Below, piece by piece: positions 52,667 through 62,388 of a DNA stretch of 64,000 nucleotides; position 1 is the first letter of the stretch, and every line of letters starts with the position of its first letter. The notes beneath the pieces were generated by a model. It was not told the origin of the DNA and made no database searches. It saw only the letters and a list, made by a program, of their open reading frames with translations. The DNA lies in assembly GCF_022347285.1 (NCBI RefSeq), contig NZ_JAKRND010000001.1, forward strand, positions 62,001 through 126,000, written 5' to 3'. The translations under genes and the position numbers were made by a program. This stretch comes from Corynebacterium sp. ACRPH. Its GTDB lineage: Bacteria; Actinomycetota; Actinomycetes; Mycobacteriales; Mycobacteriaceae.

Positions 52667-54298
52667 CTAGGCCAGCTCGACGATCTCCATGTACTCGTCG
52701 CTCCATAGGTCCTCCACCCCGTCGGGCAGCACGATCACCCGCTCGGGCTCCAGGGCCTTCACCGCGCCCGGGTCGTGGGTGACCAGCACGACCGCGCCGG
52801 TGTAGGTACGCAGCGCGTCCAGCACCTGCTCGCGGGACTGCGGATCCAGGTTGTTGGTTGGCTCGTCCAGGAGCAACACGTTCGCCCGGGAGCTGACGAG
52901 GGTGGCCAGGGCCAGGCGAGTCTTCTCGCCGCCGGATAGAGTGCCGGCAGGCTGCTCCAGCTGCTCGCCGGAGAACATGAACGCGCCCAGTAGACCGCGG
53001 AGGTCCTGCTCGCCGGCATCGGGGCAGGCCTCGATGGCGTTGTCCCAGACCGACTTGTCCGGGTCGATCGTGTCGTGCTCCTGTGCAAAGTAGCCGACCT
53101 TCAGGCCATGGCCTGTGACAATGCCGCCCTCGCCGTCGGTGCGTTCCACTCCGGCTAGCAGCTTCAGCAGGGTGGTCTTTCCCGCGCCGTTGAAGCCGAG
53201 CACCACCACGCGGGATCCCTTATCGATGGCTAGATCCACCCCGGCGAAGACTTCCAGGGAGCCGTACATCTTGGTCAGCCCCTTGGCGTTCATGGGAGTT
53301 TTGCCGCACGGTGCTGGCTCCGGGAAGCTGATGTTGGCCACGCGGTCCTCGACGCGAATCTCGTCCAGATTGCCCAGCATCTTTTCCGCGCGGGCGGCCA
53401 TCTGCTTAGCGGCCTTCGCCTTGGTGGCCTTCGCTCCCAGCTTCTCGGCCTGTTGCTTCAGCGCGCTGGCCTTCTTCTCTGCGTTGGCTTTCTCGCGGCG
53501 CCGGCGTGCCTCGTCGGTCGCGCGGGCGTCCTTGTATTTGGTCCAGCCCATGTTGTAGACGTCTGCTTCTCCGCGGACCGCGTCGAGGAACCAGATTTTG
53601 TTGCAGACGTCATCCAGCAGTTCTACGTCGTGGCTGATCATGATCAGCCCACCCTCGTGCTTTGCCAAAAAACCGCGCAGCCAGGTGATGGAATCCGCGT
53701 CCAGGTGGTTGGTCGGCTCGTCCAAAAGGAGGGTGGTCTGCGAACGACCGGATCCTGCGGTGGCCGCAAAGAGGATCTGCGCCAGCTCCACACGGCGGCG
53801 CTGACCACCGGAGAGAGTCTTTAGCGGTTGGTCTAGCACCCGCTCGGGTAGTCCCAGCGAGTCGCAGATCTGCGCGGCCTCGCTGTCGGCCTCGTAGCCT
53901 CCGAGGGCGTGGTATTTCTCTTCCAGGCGGCTGTATTTGAGGATCGCTGCATCGCGCTGGCTAGTGGATTCGCTCGTCTCCATGATCTCCTGCTGGCGTT
54001 CCATGGAGTGCCGGATGCGGTCTAGTCCACGCGCGGAAAGCACTCGGTCGCGCGCGCTCTGCTCGATGTCTCCCTCTTTGGAGTCCTGTGGCAAATAGCC
54101 CATTTCGCCACTGCGCGTGACGGTGCCCCCATAGGGTTCGCCCTCGCCCGCCAGGATGCGCATGGTGGTGGTCTTACCCGCACCATTGCGCCCGACCAGG
54201 CCGATGCGATCGCCGGGCTGCACACGTAGATGCTGCCCAGGGGCGTTCAGCAGGGTTCGAGCCCCCACTCGAACCTCGAGGTCATTAGTAACAATCAC
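52667..54298 (-). CDS. ABC-F family ATPase (Etta/Uup type)
   Basis: A 543-residue soluble protein with two ABC domains and no membrane domain. Domain 1 has Walker A GLVGRNGAGKTTTM and signature LSGGQRRRVELA; domain 2 has VLGFNGAGKTTLLKLL and LSGGEKTRLALA. The linker between them (about residues 235-310) is Lys/Ala-rich (KANAEKKASALKQQAEKLG), the P-site tRNA interaction motif. ABC-F proteins act on ribosomes in translation regulation or antibiotic protection. I use GTG 54298 (VIVTNDLEVRVG); a TAGGCT -10 ends 8 nt before it. Upstream in-frame codons lack family similarity. Confidence 0.9.
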   Translation of the reverse strand: MIVTNDLEVRVGARTLLNAPGQHLRVQPGDRIGLVGRNGAGKTTTMRILAGEGEPYGGTVTRSGEMGYLPQDSKEGDIEQSARDRVLSARGLDRIRHSMERQQEIMETSESTSQRDAAILKYSRLEEKYHALGGYEADSEAAQICDSLGLPERVLDQPLKTLSGGQRRRVELAQILFAATAGSGRSQTTLLLDEPTNHLDADSITWLRGFLAKHEGGLIMISHDVELLDDVCNKIWFLDAVRGEADVYNMGWTKYKDARATDEARRRREKANAEKKASALKQQAEKLGAKATKAKAAKQMAARAEKMLGNLDEIRVEDRVANISFPEPAPCGKTPMNAKGLTKMYGSLEVFAGVDLAIDKGSRVVVLGFNGAGKTTLLKLLAGVERTDGEGGIVTGHGLKVGYFAQEHDTIDPDKSVWDNAIEACPDAGEQDLRGLLGAFMFSGEQLEQPAGTLSGGEKTRLALATLVSSRANVLLLDEPTNNLDPQSREQVLDALRTYTGAVVLVTHDPGAVKALEPERVIVLPDGVEDLWSDEYMEIVELA

Positions 54299-54699
54299 AA
54301 GGAAGAAGCCTATCAGCCATCCCCGTCGGCGACCCTTCCCACCCCATGAACACCGGAGTCGCGCTGCCCGGGTCCCCCATACTCCCGAGTCGCAGCCGGC
54401 GTGTGCCACCGACGGGGTTGTCTTCTTCTCGTGCCCCACCTTTCGGTATGTTCGTACCGAGTAGGACAACGTTTATGTTAGAAACTGGTTTTGATGCCCG
54501 CAGGTCAAGCGTTACACCTGATCTGTGGCCTGTCCCCCAAACCCTAAACTTAAACCTGAGCTTGCAAAGCTATTTATTCTATTAGGTGCGTCTTATATCT
54601 ATAGGTAAATCATTCAGGCGCAAAAGATTCCTGAAGAAAAGATGAGTAAAACACGGCTGTGTAAGTTCGGGGGTAAGGATCCCACATCGGAGGTAAGTA
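54299..54699. other. 401-bp AT-rich intergenic region before the cyclase gene
   Basis: No convincing gene; the second half (about 54460-54660) is clearly more AT-rich than the rest of the window. Contents: TAGGCT on the minus strand (54307-54312) as -10 of the ABC-F gene, an inverted repeat TCGGTA-TGTTCG-TACCGA (54443-54460), and several TA-rich boxes before the cyclase. A change in composition beside an unusual gene is compatible with acquisition by transfer. Confidence 0.5.
54443..54460. promoter_or_regulatory. Inverted repeat TCGGTA-N6-TACCGA
   Basis: Six-bp perfect arms with a 6-nt spacer, about 150 bp upstream of the ABC-F start and 240 bp upstream of the cyclase start. A candidate operator for a dimeric regulator; nothing links it to a known one. 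Confidence 0.4.
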
Positions 54700-55773
54700 G
54701 TGACCCAACAGCTTGTGCTTAAAGGCCTCGGGCCAGCCGGTGCACTCCTGGCCATTCGAGCTGCACAGCGCGGTTTTCACATCACCGCTTATGATCCTGC
54801 CTTCGATGTGCACAGCTCTACCCCCTTTCCCGGCACCTATGGGGTGTTCTCCACGCAGATTCCCTCGTGGGCCGACCACCTATTTGCCGCACCTGAGTCT
54901 TTGGAGGTCGTCGCAGGTACTCCCCTGAACCGCCGCACCCTAGGGTTTAGCTATCGAATGCTGGACCAGGCGGCGGTAGTCGAGGCCTTGCGTGCCGCGC
55001 GTGTGCGGATCGAAGCCAAACCACTTCCGGAGGGAACATCTGCCGTCGACTGCACCGGCGCCCCACGGACGGACACCGCGCTGTGGCAATTGGCGGTCGG
55101 CTGGTTCTTGCCTCTTACTGAGGCCCTTTCAGAATCCACCCCCACATTCATGGATTGGACCGGGACGGCTACCCAGGCCGGAGATTGCCCACCTAGCTTT
55201 TGCTACATCCAGCGCACCGACGAAGGCTGGCTTTTCGAGGAGACCATCTTGGCGGCGCATTGCAGCGCTGTCGCAGTGAAACAGGAAGAAGTATTCGAGG
55301 TACTGCGGGCGCGACTGGCAGACCGCATAGGCACCCAGACTGTACTGCGCGAAGAACGGGTCGCGATCCCGATGGGGACCAGGCGGCGTCATAAAGAAAG
55401 AAAGTTTGGCGCCGCGGCTGGGTTTATCAATCCGGCGACGGGCTACTCGCTGGGGCATGCCATGGAGTCTGCCAACGATTTCCTAGACGGCAAACGCGCT
55501 GGCGGGTGGCTGGCGTACGTGCTGCGCCAGGTCGGTGGGGAGCTCATCGCGCGGGCGGACGGTGCCACGCTGCAGGACTTCTTCGGGCACTTTTTTGCCC
55601 TGGAATCGCGGGCACAGCTGGCCTATTTAAGCGGGCGCGACGGGCTGGCCGTGGCGCGCACGATGTGGGCGCTCAGGAAGGGAACCGGGCTGCGCCACGA
55701 GTTCCTCCGTCCTCTATACCACCAGCCCTGGTCGGTGGGACGGGCGGTGTGTAAGAGGCTGTTCTCGGGTTAG
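54700..55773 (+). CDS. Lycopene cyclase-like FAD-dependent protein (CrtL/CrtY type)
   Basis: A 357-residue flavoprotein. The N-terminus is a compact FAD motif (VLKGLGPAGALLAIRAAQRG). FSYRMLDQAAVVEAL, DCTGAP, SFCYIQRTDEGWLFEET and the late AGFINPATGYSLGHAM follow the motif order of plant/bacterial lycopene beta-cyclases. GTG start 54700 has a strong CGGAGG before it. No other carotenoid gene lies nearby, and corynebacteria usually use the unrelated heterodimeric CrtYe/CrtYf cyclase, so this is unexpected. Alternatives: a related FAD-dependent halogenase or monooxygenase. Ends in a 4-bp overlap with sufT. Confidence 0.75.
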   Translation: MTQQLVLKGLGPAGALLAIRAAQRGFHITAYDPAFDVHSSTPFPGTYGVFSTQIPSWADHLFAAPESLEVVAGTPLNRRTLGFSYRMLDQAAVVEALRAARVRIEAKPLPEGTSAVDCTGAPRTDTALWQLAVGWFLPLTEALSESTPTFMDWTGTATQAGDCPPSFCYIQRTDEGWLFEETILAAHCSAVAVKQEEVFEVLRARLADRIGTQTVLREERVAIPMGTRRRHKERKFGAAAGFINPATGYSLGHAMESANDFLDGKRAGGWLAYVLRQVGGELIARADGATLQDFFGHFFALESRAQLAYLSGRDGLAVARTMWALRKGTGLRHEFLRPLYHQPWSVGRAVCKRLFSG

Positions 55774-56177
55774 ACCGTGAAGCCGAGGAAGCGCAGCTGC
55801 TCGCGGCCTTCCTCGTTGATCATGTGCGGGCCCCAGGCCGGGCTCCACACCCAGTTGATCTGCAGGTCGGAGACCTCGTCGACGTTGTTGATCACAGCAT
55901 CGCGCGCCTGATCCTCCAGCACGTCCTGCAGCGGGCAGGCCGGGGAGGTTAGGGTCATGTTCAGTACTGCGGTCTTGTCCTCGATCCAGATGTCGTAGAC
56001 CAGGCCCAGGTCGATGACGTTGATGCCGAGCTCCGGGTCGATAACGTCCAGCAGGTGCTCCTCGACCTTGCCAGCCAGCGCCATGTCCTCCGGGCTGCGC
56101 TCTGACGGCCCCTCCGGGGCCTTGTCCAAAGGCGAGGGATCCATCTCCGGGGCGGTGGGTTCTGCGTTCTCAGTCAT
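55770..56177 (-). CDS. sufT: MIP18/DUF59 Fe-S maturation factor SufT
   Basis: A 135-residue protein with a disordered, Pro/Glu-rich N-terminal 35 residues and a MIP18 (DUF59) domain: VIDPELGINVIDLGLVYDI, TLTSPACPLQDVLEDQARD with the conserved Cys, and WVWSPAWGPHMI. SufT assists delivery or maturation of Fe-S proteins. Last gene of the suf operon, 10 bp after sufU. Confidence 0.92.
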   Translation of the reverse strand: MTENAEPTAPEMDPSPLDKAPEGPSERSPEDMALAGKVEEHLLDVIDPELGINVIDLGLVYDIWIEDKTAVLNMTLTSPACPLQDVLEDQARDAVINNVDEVSDLQINWVWSPAWGPHMINEEGREQLRFLGFTV

Positions 56178-56187
56178 GGTGTGTTCC

Positions 56188-56649
56188 TTACTCTGTGTTG
56201 GTGTTAGCGCTCACGCCGGCCTCGGTGGCAGCGGCCTCGAAGGCCTTCCAGCCGAGCAGGGCGCACTTCACGCGGGCGGGGTACTTGGAGACACCCGCGA
56301 AGGCGATGCCGTCGCCGATGATCTCGTCATCGCCTTCGACCTTGCCGCGGGAGGTGACCATGCGCTCGAACTCCGCAAGCTTGGCGAAGGCTTCCGCAAC
56401 GGGCCGGCCGACCAGCTCCTCGGCCATGACGGACGTGGAGGCCTGGCTAATGGAGCACCCCACAGCGTCGTAGGAGATGTCCTCGACCGTCTGGTTGTCC
56501 TCGCTGAGGTGCAGGCGCAGCGTGAGCTCGTCGCCGCACGAGGTGTTCACGTGGTGCACCTCGGCCTCGAAGGGCTCGCGCAAGCCCGCGTGCTGCGGGT
56601 GCTTGTAGTGGTCCAGGATTACTTCCTGGTACATCTGCTCAAGTTTCAT
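56188..56649 (-). CDS. sufU: Sulfur transfer/scaffold protein SufU
   Basis: A 153-residue zinc protein that receives persulfide sulfur from SufS. Starts MKLEQMYQEVILDHYKHP; the zinc/sulfur ligands are Cys in NTSCGDELTL and VGCSISQAS and the later Cys in RVKCALLGW. Located between sufS and sufT in the usual actinobacterial order. Confidence 0.93.
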   Translation of the reverse strand: MKLEQMYQEVILDHYKHPQHAGLREPFEAEVHHVNTSCGDELTLRLHLSEDNQTVEDISYDAVGCSISQASTSVMAEELVGRPVAEAFAKLAEFERMVTSRGKVEGDDEIIGDGIAFAGVSKYPARVKCALLGWKAFEAAATEAGVSANTNTE

Positions 56650-56690
56650 AGGGCCCTAGTATCCTCTAGTACTTTCCTCAATCGCCGTTC

Positions 56691-58028
<1,338 letters not shown>

Positions 58029-58784
58029 CTAGATGAACTTGTCGTAGCCCTCGGCCTCGAGCTGCTCAGCCAGCTCCGGTCCACCGGATTCCACGATGCG
58101 ACCGCCGGCGAAGACGTGCACGTGGTCGGGCTTCACGTAGTTCAGGATGCGCTGGTAGTGCGTGATCATTACCACGCCGCCGTTCTCGCGCTCCTGGTAG
58201 CGGTTGATGCCCTCGGAGACGACGCGCAGTGCGTCGACATCCAGGCCGGAATCGGTCTCGTCGAGGATTGCGAACTTCGGCTTCAGCAGACCCAGCTGCA
58301 GGATCTCGTGGCGCTTCTTCTCGCCACCGGAGAAGCCCTCGTTAATGGAGCGCTCGGAGAAGGACGGGTCGATCGCCAGCTCTTCCATCGCACCGCGGGC
58401 CTCCTTGACCCACTCGCGGATCTTCGGTGCCTCGCCGCGCACGGCGGTGGCGGAAGAACGCAGGAAGTTGGCCATGGAAACGCCCGGCACCTCGGTCGGG
58501 TACTGCATGGCCAGGAACAGGCCCGCACGGGCGCGCTCGTCGACCTCCATATCCAGCAGTTTCTCGCCGTCCAGCAGCACCTCGCCCTCGGTGATCTCGT
58601 AGCGCGGGTGGCCAGCGATGGCGTAGGAGAGGGTGGACTTGCCGGAGCCGTTCGGGCCCATGATGGCGTGAGTCTCACCGGAGTTGATGGTCAGGTTCAC
58701 GCCGTGCAGGATCGGCTTCGGATCCTCGTTCTCGTCGGCGGGGACGACCTGCGCGTGCAGGTTCTTGATTTCCAGAGTGCTCAT
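58029..58784 (-). CDS. sufC: Fe-S assembly ATPase SufC
   Basis: A 251-residue ABC ATPase that energises the SufBD scaffold. Walker A is IMGPNGSGKSTLSYAIAG, the signature FSGGEKKRHEILQ and Walker B FAILDETDSGLD, where a SufC-type insertion around HPRYEITEGEVLLDG is visible. Between sufD and sufS in the same direction. Confidence 0.95.
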   Translation of the reverse strand: MSTLEIKNLHAQVVPADENEDPKPILHGVNLTINSGETHAIMGPNGSGKSTLSYAIAGHPRYEITEGEVLLDGEKLLDMEVDERARAGLFLAMQYPTEVPGVSMANFLRSSATAVRGEAPKIREWVKEARGAMEELAIDPSFSERSINEGFSGGEKKRHEILQLGLLKPKFAILDETDSGLDVDALRVVSEGINRYQERENGGVVMITHYQRILNYVKPDHVHVFAGGRIVESGGPELAEQLEAEGYDKFI

Positions 58785-58829
58785 GGTGTGTAAAAAGCTT
58801 TCTTTGGGTGTTTGACGGGTTGAATGAAT

Positions 58830-60041
58830 TTATAGAACCGTGTGCTGCAGCTCGGCCTCGACCTTGTCCTCCAGCAGCTCGCGGATGGACTCTTCCGGGA
58901 TGCGCTTGATGACGTCGGTGAAGAAACCACGGACGATCAGCATCTTGGCGCTAGCCGGGTCGATGCCACGGGACTGCAGGTAGAACATGTGCTCGTCGTC
59001 GAAGCGACCGACGGTGGCGGCGTGGCCTGCGCCGACGATCTCGCCGGTCTGAATCTCCAGGTTCGGCACCGCATCAGCGCGGGCGCCGGAGGTCAGCAGC
59101 AGGTTGTTGTTCTTCTCGTAAGTGTCGGTGCCCGTGGCATCCGGGCGGATCAGCACGTCGCCAATCCACGCCGTGCGTGCCTCACGGGCATCCTTGCCCT
59201 TCTCCGGCTCGCCCTGCAGCGCACCCTTGTACAGCACGTTGGAGCGGCAGTTGCGGATCGAGTGATCCACCAGCAGGCGCTGTTCGAAGTACTGACCCGC
59301 ATCCGCGAAGTACAGACCCAGCAGCTCAGCATCGCCACCGGTGTCCGTGTAGCGCACGTGCGGCACGGAGCGCACCACGTGGCCACCGAAGGCTGCGTAG
59401 TAGTGGCGAACGGTTGCATCGCGGCCAACCTGGATGTGCGAGTTCGACAGGTGCACCGCATCGTGGTTCCAGTCCTCGAAAACCACGGTGGTCAGCTTCG
59501 CACCGGTGCCAACGACGAACTCGACGTTGTCGGAGTGCGCGCCGGAGCCCTCGTAGCGGACGAACACCACGGCCTCAGCGTGGGGCTCGAGCTCCACGAC
59601 CAGGGTGCCGTAGGAGACCTCGTCCTCCCCCGGGCCGTCGACGGTGATGGTCACCGGAGCCTTCAGCGCCGCATCCTTGGAGATGTGCACGTAGTCCGCG
59701 GACTCGGTGTTTTCCCACGCCTGGGCTGCGGCACGATCCACGGGAGCACCCGCACGGCCGAGGCGCTCGTCGCCCGGCTCCAACTGCTCGACGGTCACGC
59801 TGGGGGCGTCATCATCAGAAACACCGACGGCGACGGCAGCGCGCTTGTCAGCTACGGCCGAGCCATCGTGCAGGCCGCGCAGCTCACGCAGCGGGGTGAA
59901 GCGCCAATCCTCATCCTTACCGCGCGGCACGGAGAAGTCCGCGGCCGAGAAGGAGGTGAAACGGTCACCCTTGGTCTGGTGATCCGTACCAGCCTGGACC
60001 GGTGTGATAGTCGCTTCGGTTTCGTTGAGTTGGGTGGTCAT
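58830..60041 (-). CDS. sufD: Fe-S assembly scaffold subunit SufD
   Basis: A 403-residue beta-helix protein, partner of SufB. It contains the conserved HIRP-like region VDHSIRNCRSNVLYKGAL, HAATVGRFDDEHMFYLQSRG and the C-terminal LIVRGFFTDVIKRIPEESI. The first 95 residues are less conserved. 45 bp upstream of sufC and 5 bp after sufB. Confidence 0.94.
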   Translation of the reverse strand: MTTQLNETEATITPVQAGTDHQTKGDRFTSFSAADFSVPRGKDEDWRFTPLRELRGLHDGSAVADKRAAVAVGVSDDDAPSVTVEQLEPGDERLGRAGAPVDRAAAQAWENTESADYVHISKDAALKAPVTITVDGPGEDEVSYGTLVVELEPHAEAVVFVRYEGSGAHSDNVEFVVGTGAKLTTVVFEDWNHDAVHLSNSHIQVGRDATVRHYYAAFGGHVVRSVPHVRYTDTGGDAELLGLYFADAGQYFEQRLLVDHSIRNCRSNVLYKGALQGEPEKGKDAREARTAWIGDVLIRPDATGTDTYEKNNNLLLTSGARADAVPNLEIQTGEIVGAGHAATVGRFDDEHMFYLQSRGIDPASAKMLIVRGFFTDVIKRIPEESIRELLEDKVEAELQHTVL

Positions 60042-60046
60042 TTGGT

Positions 60047-61489
60047 TTAACCCACCGATCCTTCCATCTGCAGTTCGATTAGACGGTTGAGCTCCAGGGC
60101 GTACTCCATGGGCAGCTCCTTGGCGATGGGCTCCACGAAGCCGCGGACGATCATCGCCATTGCCTCTTCCTCCTCGATGCCGCGGGACATCAGGTAGAAC
60201 AGCTGATCCTCGGAGACCTGGGAGACGGTGGCCTCGTGGCCCAGCGTCACGTGGTCGTTACGAATGTCGTTGTACGGGTATGTGTCCGATCGAGAGATGG
60301 AGTCGACCAGCAGCGCGTCACACTCGACATTCGAAGCGGAGTGGTGCGCATCCTTGTTCACCTGCACCAGGCCGCGGTAGGCAGCGCGGCCACCGGCGCG
60401 GGCGACGGACTTGGAGACGATATTCGAGCTCGTGTGCGGAGCCATGTGCACCATCTTCGCGCCCGTGTCCTGGAACTGACCCTCGCCAGCGAAAGCCACG
60501 GAGAGCACCTCGCCCTTCGCGTGCGGGCCGGTCATCCACACGGCCGGGTACTTCATGGTCACCTTGGAGCCGATGTTGCCGTCGACCCATTCCATCGTGC
60601 CGCCCTCTTCGCACTTGGTGCGCTTGGTGACGAGGTTGTAGACGTTGTTCGACCAGTTCTGGATCGTGGTGTAGCGGCAGCGGCCGCCCTTCTTCACGAT
60701 GATCTCGACCACTGCGGAGTGCAGGGAGTCGGTCTTGTAGATCGGTGCGGTGCAGCCCTCGACGTAGTGGACGTAAGCGTCCTCGTCGACGATGATCAGC
60801 GTGCGCTCGAACTGACCCATGTTCTCGGTGTTAATGCGGAAGTACGCCTGCAGCGGGATGTCCACGTGCACGCCCTTTGGCACGTAAATGAAGGAACCAC
60901 CGGACCAGACGGCCGTGTTCAGCGCGGAGAACTTGTTGTCGCCGGCCGGAATCACGGTGCCGAAGTACTCCTCGAACAGCTCGGGGTACTCGCGCAGTCC
61001 GGTATCGGTATCAACGAAGATCACGCCCTGCTTTTCCAGATCCTCGCGGATTTGGTGGTAGACAACCTCGGACTCGTACTGGGCGGCCACGCCAGCTACC
61101 AGGCGCTGCTTCTCGGCCTCTGGGATGCCCAGCTTGTCGTAGGTGTTCTTGATGTCCTCCGGCAGATCCTCCCAGGTCTGAGCCTGCTTCTCGGTGGAGC
61201 GGACGAAGTACTTGATGTTGTCGAAGTCGATATCGCTGAGGTCCGCGCCCCACGTCGGCAGCGGCTTCTTGTCGAAGATGTCCAGAGCCTTCAGACGGCG
61301 CTTCAGCATCCATTCCGGCTCGTTCTTCTTCGCGGAGATGTCGCGGACGACGTCCTCGTTCAGGCCGCGGCGGGCGGAGGCGCCGGCGACATCGGAATCG
61401 TGCCAGCCGTAGCCGTACGCGCCGATGGAATCGATAATCTCTTCGTCGGTCTGGGGTTTAGTTTCAGGTGTTTGTGCAGCTTGAGTCAT
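60047..61489 (-). CDS. sufB: Fe-S assembly scaffold subunit SufB
   Basis: A 480-residue scaffold on which [4Fe-4S] clusters are built with SufC and Suf[41 protein letters not shown], and the C-terminal [20 protein letters not shown] are conserved. No intein interrupts it, unlike some mycobacterial SufB proteins. Second gene of the operon, 2 bp after sufR. Confidence 0.96.
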   Translation of the reverse strand: MTQAAQTPETKPQTDEEIIDSIGAYGYGWHDSDVAGASARRGLNEDVVRDISAKKNEPEWMLKRRLKALDIFDKKPLPTWGADLSDIDFDNIKYFVRSTEKQAQTWEDLPEDIKNTYDKLGIPEAEKQRLVAGVAAQYESEVVYHQIREDLEKQGVIFVDTDTGLREYPELFEEYFGTVIPAGDNKFSALNTAVWSGGSFIYVPKGVHVDIPLQAYFRINTENMGQFERTLIIVDEDAYVHYVEGCTAPIYKTDSLHSAVVEIIVKKGGRCRYTTIQNWSNNVYNLVTKRTKCEEGGTMEWVDGNIGSKVTMKYPAVWMTGPHAKGEVLSVAFAGEGQFQDTGAKMVHMAPHTSSNIVSKSVARAGGRAAYRGLVQVNKDAHHSASNVECDALLVDSISRSDTYPYNDIRNDHVTLGHEATVSQVSEDQLFYLMSRGIEEEEAMAMIVRGFVEPIAKELPMEYALELNRLIELQMEGSVG

Positions 61490-61491
61490 GG

Positions 61492-62175
61492 TTAACTTTC
61501 CTTCTTGGGGGAAGGGTCAATGGTTCTAAGCGGAATATAGGTGGTGCAGACACCGTTGCCGTCGGCGATTGTCGCCAAAGGCTGAGTGTGCTGTCCCAGC
61601 AGCTCTGCAACCACCCGGTGCTCCGCCGCGCACAGTTCTGGGAACTCGTGAGCGACATCTTGGATCGGGCAGTGATGACGGCAAATCTGTACGCCACCGC
61701 CTGCGTGACCGACAGTGGCAGCGTAGCCCCTCTTGGTCAATGCATCGGCAATAGCCTGGGCCTTGGCGGCTACGTCCGCGTCGGAGTCGGAGACGTCCTC
61801 CAGCAGATCGTTGATGCGCTGAGCGGCGAAGTCCTCCACCGCTTCCTCTCCGCCAGCAGAGCGAAGAGCGCGCAGCGCCAGCAAGGCGAGCGTGTCGTAA
61901 TCATGTCCAAACTCCGCCCGGCCTTCGTCGGTCAGCCTAAAGAGCTTGGCGGGCCGTCCACGTTGCCCGGAACGAGGTGCCTCGACGACCTCGGCGAGGC
62001 CGTCGGAGACGACGTTGTCTAAGTGACGCCGAACGCCGGCGGCGCTTAGCCCAAATGCCTCGCTTATGTCCGATGCGCTCACCGGACCGTGGCGCAGCAC
62101 GTGCAGAAGAATGCGGTGCCGCGTGTCGTGCTCTGGAGTGGGCTGGGTTGCCCGCTCCTCAGATGTCCGTGCCAC
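61492..62175 (-). CDS. sufR: Fe-S cluster-sensing repressor SufR
   Basis: A 227-residue regulator with an N-terminal winged helix ([40 protein letters not shown]) and cluster-ligand cysteines near residues 178-200 ([10 protein letters not shown] and FPELCAAEH). SufR holds an Fe-S cluster and represses suf when clusters suffice. I start at GTG 62175, 6 nt after a strong AAAGGAGGT; an upstream ATG at 62217 overlaps the operator. First gene of the sufRBDCSUT operon. Confidence 0.94.
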   Translation of the reverse strand: MARTSEERATQPTPEHDTRHRILLHVLRHGPVSASDISEAFGLSAAGVRRHLDNVVSDGLAEVVEAPRSGQRGRPAKLFRLTDEGRAEFGHDYDTLALLALRALRSAGGEEAVEDFAAQRINDLLEDVSDSDADVAAKAQAIADALTKRGYAATVGHAGGGVQICRHHCPIQDVAHEFPELCAAEHRVVAELLGQHTQPLATIADGNGVCTTYIPLRTIDPSPKKES

Positions 62176-62214
62176 GCTAGTACCTCCTTTAGCTTCTGTT
62201 AGAGTGCGCCTGTG

Positions 62215-62227
62215 CAACTTAAAGTTG
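62215..62227. promoter_or_regulatory. SufR operator candidate CAACTT-A-AAGTTG
   Basis: A perfect 6-bp-arm palindrome with one central base, 40 bp before the sufR GTG. It contains CAAC-N5-GTTG, close to the CAAC-N6-GTTG element reported for cyanobacterial SufR. A second candidate, ACACT-N5-TGTCT on the minus strand at 62241-62255, lies next to it and resembles the mycobacterial SufR motif. Confidence 0.6.
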
Positions 62228-62374
62228 TGCCTACATGATTAGACAACAAAAGTGTGTCGTAAATATTCCCGCTTGTCTACTAAGGTAACCCTGCCTAACT
62301 GTCACAGAGCTCGCGCGTTTTCTTTGTGGCGCTGGTCACGGCCATGGCTGAAGAAGATTGTCTGAGGCATTCGG

Positions 62375-62380
62375 TAGTAT
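62375..62380 (+). promoter_or_regulatory. -10 of leaderless mptB mRNA
   Basis: TAGTAT ends 8 nt before the ATG at 62389, and no ribosome binding site is present, which fits transcription starting at the start codon. Confidence 0.55.
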
Positions 62381-62388
62381 CTGCACCT

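Noticed and set aside
54346..54585. 79-codon plus-strand frame in the AT-rich gap
   Set aside because: No ribosome binding site, Ser/Pro/Arg-rich noise then AT-rich noise, no hydrophobic or catalytic pattern.
54610..54879. 89-codon minus-strand frame overlapping the cyclase start
   Set aside because: Overlaps the cyclase coding start and has no motif or start signal.
58842..61495. Two long plus-strand frames opposite sufD and sufB
   Set aside because: Both mirror strongly coding suf genes; translations contain no motif.
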